Assembly: GCA_026414245.1 (NCBI GenBank) | Contig: JAOAJJ010000072.1 | Coordinates: 1 to 6,068 of the forward strand | Source: Candidatus Bathyarchaeota archaeon | GTDB lineage: Archaea > Thermoproteota > Bathyarchaeia > Bathyarchaeales > DTEX01 | Reading direction: 5' to 3' | Length of the DNA: 6,068 nucleotides | In this document: positions 1-5,440 of the stretch, piece by piece | How positions within the stretch are numbered: position 1 is the first letter of the stretch | Layout: every line of letters begins with the position of its first letter | Notes under the pieces: model-generated | What the model was told of the DNA's origin: nothing | What the model saw: only the letters and a program-made list of their open reading frames with translations | Databases searched by the model: none | Position numbers and translations under genes: made by a program

Positions 1-559
1 GCCCTATGATGACGTCACCTGGTTCAATCTTGACGCCGGATAAAACCTTAGAGAGGTTTACACGCCCATTCATAGTTACAGCTATATCCAGCGTCCTAAG
101 CTGATCCGGTAGATCAGCGGTCTCGCCGCCGGAGAATAGAATCTTAAGCCCTAATCCCCCCAACGTATCTATGCACTCTTTAAAGCCGGCGACCAAAGCC
201 TTGAGTAAGCCAATTTTATCAACTCTAATAGGGTTCACCGCCACATAGTCCACGAAATTTATCGGTGTAGCGCCTACGCAAATAATGTCATCTATATTCA
301 TGGCTAAAGCGTCTTGAGCTAAACCCATAAACCAGTTTATGTCCCCGGTCTCCCTCCAATGGAGATAGGCTTGAATCGGCTTGCTTCCAGCACCATCAAC
401 ATGCGTCACTATGCCGAAGCCGGGTAGACTGGGGTCTTCGCTTATAACGCAGAAGGCTTCCGGGAACAAATCGTTTACAATATGCTTAAAGTATTCTATG
501 CCCCTCTTCTTAACGTCCACACCTGACTCAGCATACTTAGATGGTGAGCTTCCAATCAT
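1..559 (-). CDS. purM: PurM-like AIR synthase (phosphoribosylformylglycinamidine cyclo-ligase) family protein, N-terminal half, cut by window edge
   Basis: My translation of the reverse complement from the ATG at 559 gives 186 open codons running off the left edge. The N-terminus has the PurM-type segment SKYAESGVDV (residues 7-16). VDGAGSKP follows near residue 54, corresponding to the DGVGTK phosphate/ATP-loop motif of PurM. Then come DDIICVGATPINFVDY, the GGETADLPD motif, and PGDVIIG just before the edge. PurM family enzymes use ATP to close FGAM into AIR, step five of purine synthesis, in the cytoplasm. An in-frame TAA lies directly before the ATG, so no longer start exists; a GGAG lies 12 bases upstream (572-575). 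It follows the dehydrogenase gene by 54 bases on the same strand, so it may share that transcript, though no sugar-related role is implied. The C-terminal domain is not in the window, so a PurM-like paralogue of other function cannot be excluded. Confidence 0.82.
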   Translation of the reverse strand, partial: MIGSSPSKYAESGVDVKKRGIEYFKHIVNDLFPEAFCVISEDPSLPGFGIVTHVDGAGSKPIQAYLHWRETGDINWFMGLAQDALAMNIDDIICVGATPINFVDYVAVNPIRVDKIGLLKALVAGFKECIDTLGGLGLKILFSGGETADLPDQLRTLDIAVTMNGRVNLSKVLSGVKIEPGDVIIG

Positions 560-613
560 TTATCTTGAAGGCTCCATAAAGGATACTGAAATGAAAAAGA
601 TTGTGGAATGAGA

Positions 614-1378
614 CTACCATACCGTGTAGCCGCCGTCCACCACTAGATCATGCCCAGTTATATAGTCTGCAGCCCTAGAAGATAAGAAGATAACAGCGCC
701 CACAATATCCGCCGGCTCAGCGAACCTTCCTAATGGTATCAGAGACCTCCACTGATCAGCGTACTCCGGCTGACTCTTCAATAAGTTTTCGACCAGCGGC
801 GTCAACGTATATCCGGGGCTAATACAGTTAACATTCACACCATATTTAGCCCATTCAGCCGCCAAACTCTTTGTTAACATGATTACTCCAGCCTTCGAAG
901 TATTATAATGGGCTTGCGGCTGAGGCCTATTAACGATTCTGCCAGACATCGAAGCTATATTTATTATTTTTCCACTTCCTCTACTTATCATATGCCGACC
1001 GACAACCTGACACATAATGAAGACCCCTGTAAGGTTAACACTTATCATCTTATCCCAGTCTTCATCCGTCATGTCCTCGAATAGAGTCCACTGTCCAATC
1101 CCATGGCTATTTACCAATATATCTATTTGCCCAAAATTTCTCAGGACCATGCTGACAGCCCTCTCAACCTGATTACGGTTACACACATCCACCTGCACTG
1201 CTAAGGCTTTGACTGGAAGCTTCGTCTCTATAAGCTCCTTAAGCCCCATTATTTTCTCAGAATCAAGGTCAAATAATGCTACATCCACACCAAACTCTGC
1301 GAGCCCGTGAGCTATTGCTCCACCGATCCCGCCGCCGGCACCGGTAACTATAGCCTTTCTACCATCCAGCGTGAACAT
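614..1378 (-). CDS. SDR family NAD-dependent oxidoreductase (sugar/polyol dehydrogenase-like)
   Basis: This is a classical short-chain dehydrogenase of 254 residues when started at the ATG at 1378, the usual length for the family. It shows the cofactor loop TGAGGGIG (residues 12-19), Asp37 at the end of strand 2 (LFDLD), which suggests NAD rather than NADP, and NSHG (90-93) where NNAG is usual. The catalytic set is Asn115, Ser145, Tyr158 and Lys162 (YNTSK), followed by the PGYTLTPL segment. The frame stays open upstream to 1465, overlapping the aldolase gene, but that extra segment is not SDR-like. A TTG at 1411, preceded by GGTG with a 7-base gap, is an alternative start giving LSSGKFKSIREMFTLDGRK. 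Its place after an aldolase and a kinase suggests oxidation of a polyol or sugar to the ketose, or reduction of an aldehyde product. The substrate cannot be read from the sequence. Confidence 0.93.
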   Translation of the reverse strand: MFTLDGRKAIVTGAGGGIGGAIAHGLAEFGVDVALFDLDSEKIMGLKELIETKLPVKALAVQVDVCNRNQVERAVSMVLRNFGQIDILVNSHGIGQWTLFEDMTDEDWDKMISVNLTGVFIMCQVVGRHMISRGSGKIINIASMSGRIVNRPQPQAHYNTSKAGVIMLTKSLAAEWAKYGVNVNCISPGYTLTPLVENLLKSQPEYADQWRSLIPLGRFAEPADIVGAVIFLSSRAADYITGHDLVVDGGYTVW

Positions 1379-1428
1379 TTCTCTTATAGATTTAAACTTG
1401 CCTGAGCTCAATCCTACACACCAGAAAA

Positions 1429-2106
1429 CTATTTGTATAGCTCCTCCACGATCTTCATTCTCCACCTCTCGCTCTCAAGAGTTCTGAGTTTATGGGCTTC
1501 CCCCTCCGGGAGAAGAACCGGACCCCCCAAGATTTTAGCTATTAGCAGCATTCTGGCGAAGTCTTCGAGAAGCTCGGCTCTCTGAAAAGCTTGCTCAAGA
1601 TTTAAGCCCAACGTTATTACACCGTGATTCTTCATTAGGAGAGCGTTTGCCTCCCTTAAGTGTTCAGCAACTTTCCTCGCGTACTCCATCGTTGTGGGAG
1701 TTGCGTAATCCATCAGGGGTATTCTGCCAACCTGTATTATAACCTCAGTGAATGTGGGCACGTCTAAAGAGAACCCGGCGCAGGCGAATCCCCCGCATAT
1801 CGGTGGATGAACATGGATTATGGCGTTAACATCAGGTCTCGCCTCATATATCATTATATGCCAAGGCGCATCTGTTGATGGCGGATACTTGCCTTCTAAG
1901 ATCTCTCCCTTTAAACTCATTTTAATGACGTGCTCCGGCCGCATGTCCGCTAGGGAGAAACCGCTCGGCTTAATTAGAATCTCATTCATCGATGTTCTCA
2001 CGCTTATGCTTCCTCCAGCTCCGCTCGTTAAATGTCTCTCATATAGCCTCCTTCCAATTCTACAAAGATCTTCCCGTAGCCTTGATTCCTCATCCAAATC
2101 TCCCAC
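1429..2106 (-). CDS. Class II aldolase/adducin family protein (FucA/AraD-type sugar-phosphate aldolase)
   Basis: This 225-residue protein has the length and fold signature of zinc-dependent class II aldolases. The phosphate-binding region GAGGSISVR (about 29-37) and KPSGF (46-50) are followed by PPSTDAP, where Asp79 sits at the catalytic acid position (Glu73 in FucA, Asp in AraD). The metal ligands are His98 and His100 (IIHVHPP) and His161 (MKNHGV). The family cleaves ketose 1-phosphates into dihydroxyacetone phosphate and an aldehyde, or epimerises ribulose 5-phosphate. The KNHG region and overall length look closer to the FucA branch, but this is a judgement by eye. The start shown is a GTG; a GGTG sits immediately before it, so a TTG three codons downstream (2097) is possible. 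It begins 23 bases after the restored stop of the kinase gene, on the same strand, which fits co-transcription and use of the kinase product as substrate. Confidence 0.92.
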   Translation of the reverse strand: MGDLDEESRLREDLCRIGRRLYERHLTSGAGGSISVRTSMNEILIKPSGFSLADMRPEHVIKMSLKGEILEGKYPPSTDAPWHIMIYEARPDVNAIIHVHPPICGGFACAGFSLDVPTFTEVIIQVGRIPLMDYATPTTMEYARKVAEHLREANALLMKNHGVITLGLNLEQAFQRAELLEDFARMLLIAKILGGPVLLPEGEAHKLRTLESERWRMKIVEELYK

Positions 2107-2129
2107 ACCACCTAAGACTGCCTATTCAT

Positions 2130-3673
2130 TTAAACAAGATTATAGAGCTCCATGTAGAGCTCCTTATTTGCCTCATAAAGCTTTAGATATAGCCTATAAT
2201 ACCTATCGTAGATTTCAGACGCTTTGGAATTAGGCTCCTGCACCTCAGCCGCCTTAACCCAGCTTTTATAACCTCGTAGCCTTTAAGGACTTTCGTTCCA
2301 ACACCACTTAGAAGCGCATCTCCCAGCGGCGTCCCAGGGTGCTCAGCGATATATACTAACGGAAACTTTGTTACATCTGCAAATATCTTCCTCCATAATG
2401 GGGATTTAGCTCCACCATCAACTATACCCATCCTAGGCTTCAGCGGAATATTATTAGCCTTCGCTGTCTCAACATTATGCCGCAGCGCATAGGCTGCGCC
2501 CTCCATTAAGGCCCTGAATATATGCGCCCTAGTATGAGTTAACGTTAAGCCCATTATTAACCCCTTTGAATATGGATCCCATATGGGGGTTCGTTCACCC
2601 ATAAAGTATGGTAAAATTATTAGACCATCTGACCCCGGAGGAACCCTCTCGGCTTCTAGGTCTAGGATTTTATATGGGCTTAATCCAACCTGCTTTCCGA
2701 GAGAGATCTCAATCTGCCCAAACTGATCTCTAAACCATCTCAGCATACCCCCAGAGGTTGCTGAGCCTCCGAAGGTGTAGATCTTCCACCTATCGTAGGC
2801 TACATGAGGATAATTGATTAGCTTAGGCGTTAACCTAAGCTCATCCTGTATAACACTCCAGCATGTTGATGTCCCAACCATGGCGGAGTGGTCGCCGTCC
2901 TCGAGGCATCCTAGGCTTAATGCCGCCACGGGCGCATCTACACCCCCAGCGCAGACCGGGGTCCCCTTCTTCAAGCCGCATAGCTTACTTCCCTCTTCCG
3001 TTATCTCGCCGACAACGGTCTTTGACTCAACAATCTTCTCTGGGAAGAAGCTTCTCGGTATGCCCATCTCCTCCATCATCTCCTCCGACCAGTCTCTTTT
3101 ATTTATGTCAAATATGCCGCCATAGTTTCCAGCCGAAGAATAGTCTATGCACACGACACCCGTTAAACGATACACACAGTATCCATATGTCGTTACGAGC
3201 TGTCTCGTTCTCTCCCAAGTCTTAGGCTCCTTAAACTTAATCCAGAGCATCTTTGTAAATCCAAAGTACGTGTCTATCGTGTTCCCAGTGACCTTGAATA
3301 TCTCCTCCTCACCTATATTCCTCTTAACCCACTCAACCTCTTCAACCGCCCTCCTATCCATCCATATAAGGCAGGGTCTTATAGGCTCCATATTCTCATC
3401 GCAGGGTACACCTGAACCGCTGTACAACCCGCTTATAGTTAAGCCGCCCACCTCGGTAGGATCAATTTTAGACTTCGATAAAACCTCACGGATCGTGCTA
3501 CATACAGCGTTAAGCCAAACCTGAGGCCACTGCTCAGCCCAAAGCGGCCTAGGAGATATAATGTCGGTTTCCTGAAAAGCCTCGGCGAGTATCCTTCCAT
3601 CAGCATCTACTAAAACAGACTTTGTACCGAAGGTTCCTATGTCGGTGCCTATGAGAAAGTTCCCCTCAGCCAA
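2130..3673 (-). CDS. FGGY-family carbohydrate kinase, with a one-base frameshift near the 3' end
   Basis: The uninterrupted frame runs from the TTG at 3673 to a stop at 2183 (496 residues). It carries the FGGY hallmarks: phosphate loop GTDIGTFGTK (9-18), SGLYSGSG, WMDRRA (104-109), catalytic base Asp246 in CAGGVDAP, GTSTCW, GGSATSGG, MGERTPIWDP and DGGAKSPLW (419-427). The family transfers phosphate from ATP to ketoses such as xylulose, fuculose or rhamnulose. After Lys470 the sequence stops looking like a kinase. In the -1 frame it continues as SWVKAAEVQEPN and KASEIYDRYYRLYLKLYEAN and ends at a TAA at 2130-2132, a typical FGGY C-terminal helix; this gives 514 residues. The shift lies in an A4 run (T4 at 2264-2267), and one extra A would restore V-I-K-S-W. 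It may be a real mutation, slippage or a sequence error. The TTG start is supported by GGTGGTG six bases upstream. The exact sugar is unknown. Confidence 0.93.
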
Positions 3674-3679
3674 TCATTT

Positions 3680-3686
3680 CACCACC
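3680..3686 (-). promoter_or_regulatory. Ribosome binding site deciding the kinase TTG start
   Basis: On the minus strand GGTGGTG lies six bases before the TTG at 3673 and matches the archaeal anti-Shine-Dalgarno core GGTG. An ATG in the spacer at 3677 is out of frame and meets a TGA two codons later, so the TTG is the supported start. Confidence 0.6.
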
Positions 3687-3710
3687 ATACATCTTAAATT
3701 CAATTAGTAA

Positions 3711-3724
3711 CAAATATAAATAAA
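3711..3724 (-). promoter_or_regulatory. TATA-box candidate for the kinase-aldolase-SDR operon
   Basis: The minus strand reads TTTATTTATATTTG here, an archaeal TATA-like element, with a purine-rich GGAAG just upstream where a BRE would lie. Placing transcription start about 26 bases downstream gives a short leader of roughly 17 bases that contains the GGTGGTG site. This is inferred from spacing only. Confidence 0.45.
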
Positions 3725-3738
3725 CTTCCAGAGATAAA

Positions 3739-3748
3739 TTTTTAAATA
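3739..3748 (+). promoter_or_regulatory. TATA-box candidate for the initiator tRNA gene
   Basis: TTTTTAAATA preceded by GAGATAAA resembles an archaeal BRE/TATA pair. Initiation about 26 bases downstream would leave a 5' leader of about 28 bases to be removed by RNase P. A second AT-rich stretch nearer the tRNA (3772-3780) is an alternative. The element lies back to back with the kinase promoter. Confidence 0.35.
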
Positions 3749-3797
3749 AGACTCAATCATAGTTAATTCTGGAAAATATTGGAGCGTTATTCAGAGA

Positions 3798-3875
3798 AGC
3801 GGGGTGGGGTAGCCAGGTTAACCCGCTGGGCTCATAACCCAGAGATCGGTCGTTCAAATCGACCCCCCGCTACCA
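3798..3875 (+). tRNA. Initiator tRNA-Met (CAU)
   Basis: The sequence folds into a complete cloverleaf without an intron. The acceptor stem AGCGGGG pairs with CCCCGCT, and the D stem GGGT pairs with ACCC. The anticodon stem CTGGG pairs with CCCAG around loop CTCATAA, with anticodon CAT at 3833-3835. The T stem GGTCG pairs with CGACC around loop TTCAAAT. The discriminator is A, followed by an encoded CCA. The A1-U72 pair and three consecutive G-C pairs next to the anticodon loop (GGG/CCC) are the marks of the archaeal initiator rather than the elongator methionine tRNA or the CAU-decoding isoleucine tRNA. It carries methionine to the ribosomal P site at start codons. It is transcribed away from the kinase operon. 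Confidence 0.96.
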
Positions 3876-3896
3876 CATAAACTTGCGGATGGAATG

Positions 3897-3928
3897 ACAA
3901 GCCACTTATCCAGATAAGAACTTGTTTT
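3897..3928 (+). terminator. Hairpin plus short T-run downstream of the tRNA, candidate terminator
   Basis: An outer stem ACAAG (3897-3901) pairs with CTTGT (3921-3925), and an inner stem CTTATC (3905-3910) pairs with GATAAG (3913-3918), followed by TTTT (3925-3928). It starts 22 bases after the tRNA 3' end. Archaeal termination mainly needs the T-run, so the hairpin may be incidental or have another role. Confidence 0.35.
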
Positions 3929-4017
3929 GAGTTCAGATGAAAATTGCGAATATTTTACAAAAATCAATTTAATCTTTTGTTAAATGGTAAAAACATGTTT
4001 GTTTTGAATTTTTCAAA

Positions 4018-4031
4018 ATTTTTCGAAAAAT
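4018..4031. repeat. 14-base perfect palindrome with adjoining direct repeat
   Basis: ATTTTTCGAAAAAT is its own reverse complement. The 8-mer AATTTTTC occurs at 4007-4014 and again at 4017-4024, overlapping the palindrome. In sequence this rich in A and T, chance is a real explanation; a regulator-binding site is only a possibility. Confidence 0.4.
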
Positions 4032-4246
4032 CAAAATACTGAAAAGGAAGACAGGCAACTTTAAAGCCTAGGTTCAGCATTCCATAGCTCTTTTTCCATT
4101 TCAGATGGGTGTGTCCCTCAAGTTATTGAAAACATTTTGTTCATTGTTTGAATAATTATAAAGCTGATTATGGTTTTTAAACCAATTAAAAAGACTGATA
4201 TATTGCTATGGAAAAGCATTAATTCATCATTTAGGTTGGAGCCTTA

Positions 4247-5002
4247 ATGCGCTCAGATACAGTTGATGTATTGATAGTGACTTTTAATAGTGCACGAACT
4301 TTAGAAAAATGTCTAGAGGCGATAAGAAGATCAGTTCCATATGAGAGAATTTTAATCGGTGATGGTGGAAGTATTGATGATACTATCGCAATTGCCAGGA
4401 GAAATGGGGTTGAAGTATACTCATTTACCGGCGATGATAATAAAATAGGGCGAATAAGATATAAGTTGGCGGAGAAGGCGGGAACTGATTGGATCCTATA
4501 TATAGATAGCGATGTATATGTATATCAAAATTATTGGTTTGTAATGCGACGTACGATGAGATCTAATATTGGCATGGCATTAGCCCTGCAAGAATGCTGG
4601 AAGCGTATTTAACTTCTAGGAAGCTAGGCTTCATTACATTTGGAAACACTTTAGTGCCTCGGCACTTATTACTCGCATGTAAAGAACTACTTAATATGCA
4701 TGGTGGTGAAGATGTATTCTTCGCTAGATTCGCTAAAAAGAAAGGATACAAAGTAGTATGCGTAAATAAACGCTTATCTTTTCATGATAAGACAGATAAG
4801 GATTTAGAGAAAAAAACTCATAAAGTGGGCGGAGGACTTAGGTAAGAGGAGACTTTATTCCAAAATGCTGTTTCTAGAACTCTATAACATTAGAGCTTTA
4901 GGATACTCAACTCTTAAGAGTTAGGCATTAACTGATCTAAAACTATTGCCTAAATTCTCGTGGAAAATACTTAAAGGCTTCGTTAATGGACTTAAAAAGT
5001 AA
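4247..5002 (+). pseudogene. Family 2 glycosyltransferase (GT-A fold), disrupted by two frame changes and a stop codon
   Basis: The first segment (4247-4612) has GT2 features: VDVLIVTFNSARTLEKCLEAI at the N-terminus, GDGGSIDDT (residues 38-46) and the DxD-type metal/nucleotide motif IDSD (D87, D89). Around 4579-4593 the protein moves to another frame, and MLEAYLTSRKLGF...GGEDVFFARFAKKKGY and HDKTDKDLEKKTHKVGGGLR continue it. At about 4835-4845 it returns to the first frame as GKRRLYSKMLFLELYNIRA. An in-frame TAG at 4922-4924 then precedes ALTDLKLLPKFSWKILKG and the final TAA at 5000-5002. The whole would be about 250 residues, a normal size for small archaeal GT2 enzymes, which move sugars from nucleotide or lipid donors at the membrane. 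The start has GGAG five bases upstream and a TATATT box near 4199. With three lesions it is probably inactive. Low G+C compared with the flanks suggests transfer. Confidence 0.85.
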
Positions 5003-5037
5003 AAAGATATGCATCAGCTGACCAAAATTGAACATCT

Positions 5038-5060
5038 GCTGCTCACTTAATCACAGCAGC
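5038..5060. repeat. Small inverted repeat after the glycosyltransferase remnant
   Basis: GCTGCT (5038-5043) and AGCAGC (5055-5060) can pair around an 11-base loop. No T-run follows, so it is a weak terminator candidate at best and may be chance. Confidence 0.25.
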
Positions 5061-5083
5061 CAAAGTGCTGAGTAGATTAAGAG

Positions 5084-5090
5084 TTATAAG
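5084..5090 (+). promoter_or_regulatory. TATA-like box and ribosome binding site of the tautomerase gene
   Basis: TTATAAG lies about 26 bases before position 5112. A transcript starting there would just include GGGGG (5113-5117), which sits seven bases before the GTG start at 5125. The assignment rests on spacing alone. Confidence 0.35.
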
Positions 5091-5124
5091 GGGTTGCGCT
5101 GAGCTTTGATCCGGGGGATACGCT

Positions 5125-5313
5125 GTGCCAGTTGTGATAGTTGAGATGTGGGCTGGCAGAACCGAGGAGCAGAAGGCAGCCATTATAAGGGGGATAACAA
5201 GAGCTTTTGAGGAGATTGGGATTAGACCCGAGCATGTGCAAGTGATACTACATGAGATCCCGAAGAACAATTGGGGTATTGGTGGGGAGCAGGCGTCAAA
5301 GATGTTCCCATAG
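5125..5313 (+). CDS. 4-oxalocrotonate tautomerase family protein
   Basis: A complete 62-codon protein opens with a GTG and Pro, so removal of Met would expose the catalytic Pro1. Arg11 (AGR) is present, then TEEQKAAIIRGITRAFEE, ILHEIP and the C-terminal GIGGEQASK match the 4-OT fold, a small beta-alpha-beta unit that usually forms hexamers. In classical 4-OT, Arg39 and Phe50 complete the active site. Here a simple alignment with one residue deleted puts Gln38 and Trp49 at those positions, so the substrate probably differs from 2-hydroxymuconate. The ending resembles archaeal DmpI-type tautomerases, but I cannot confirm this. No other aromatic-degradation gene is visible nearby, so the physiological role is unknown. 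An SD-like GGGGG precedes the GTG. Confidence 0.92.
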   Translation: MPVVIVEMWAGRTEEQKAAIIRGITRAFEEIGIRPEHVQVILHEIPKNNWGIGGEQASKMFP

Positions 5314-5346
5314 ATGGAGTCCATAAACGCTTAAACCCCTCACTTA

Positions 5347-5352
5347 TTTTTT
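5347..5352 (+). terminator. T-run after the tautomerase gene, candidate archaeal terminator
   Basis: Six consecutive T (within TTATTTTTTAA) lie 34 bases after the tautomerase stop and before the next promoter-like element. Archaeal RNA polymerase can terminate at T-runs without a hairpin; none is evident here. Confidence 0.35.
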
Positions 5353-5395
5353 AACGGAAATTAGACGGCTAGAAAGGGGGGTGGAGTAAAGCAGA

Positions 5396-5403
5396 TTTAT
5401 TTA
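5396..5403 (+). promoter_or_regulatory. TATA-like box before the MFS transporter gene
   Basis: TTTATTTA occurs about 40 bases before the ATG at 5441, predicting a leader of roughly 15-18 bases. No good GGTG-type site precedes that ATG. A GGAG at 5442-5445 would suit a start at the second ATG (5459) instead. Confidence 0.35.
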
Positions 5404-5440
5404 GTTCGGGGATGCTATTTTCAAGTAGTCTGCGACCTCT

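Larger units (their letters stand above)
3876..4246. other. AT-rich intergenic stretch of about 370 bases without a recognisable gene
   Basis: No open frame with protein-like composition, and no box C/D or other known RNA pattern, was found on either strand. By hand count 3961-4020 contains only 10 G or C in 60 bases. It holds a terminator-like hairpin after the tRNA (3897-3928), an AT palindrome (4018-4031), and a small inverted repeat TGGTTT/AAACCA (4171-4184). Near its right end are a TATATT (4199-4204) and a GGAG (4238-4241), which would have served the following glycosyltransferase gene. Confidence 0.6.

Noticed and set aside
381..611. Plus-strand 76-codon open frame at the left end
   Set aside because: It is antisense to the PurM-like gene, whose translation carries family motifs; the plus-strand product has none.
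2144..2162. Two GAGCTC hexamers forming an inverted repeat near the kinase 3' end
   Set aside because: In the restored reading frame they simply encode ELY and ELY in the C-terminal helix, so no separate element is needed.
1820..2233. Plus-strand open frames of 137 and 64 codons over the aldolase and kinase 3' ends
   Set aside because: They lie antisense to well-supported genes and have no recognisable domain or start signal.
2814..3524. Three overlapping plus-strand open frames inside the kinase gene
   Set aside because: They are antisense shadows of a clear FGGY kinase, with low-complexity Ser/Pro-rich translations.
3848..3875. A second copy of the tRNA 3' end as an attachment-site partner
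   Set aside because: I found no repeat of the T-arm and acceptor sequence elsewhere in the window, and no integrase gene.
4922..4924. In-frame TAG in the glycosyltransferase as a pyrrolysine codon
   Set aside because: The same gene has two frame changes, and a GT2 C-terminal helix is not a known pyrrolysine protein. A nonsense mutation in a pseudogene explains it better.
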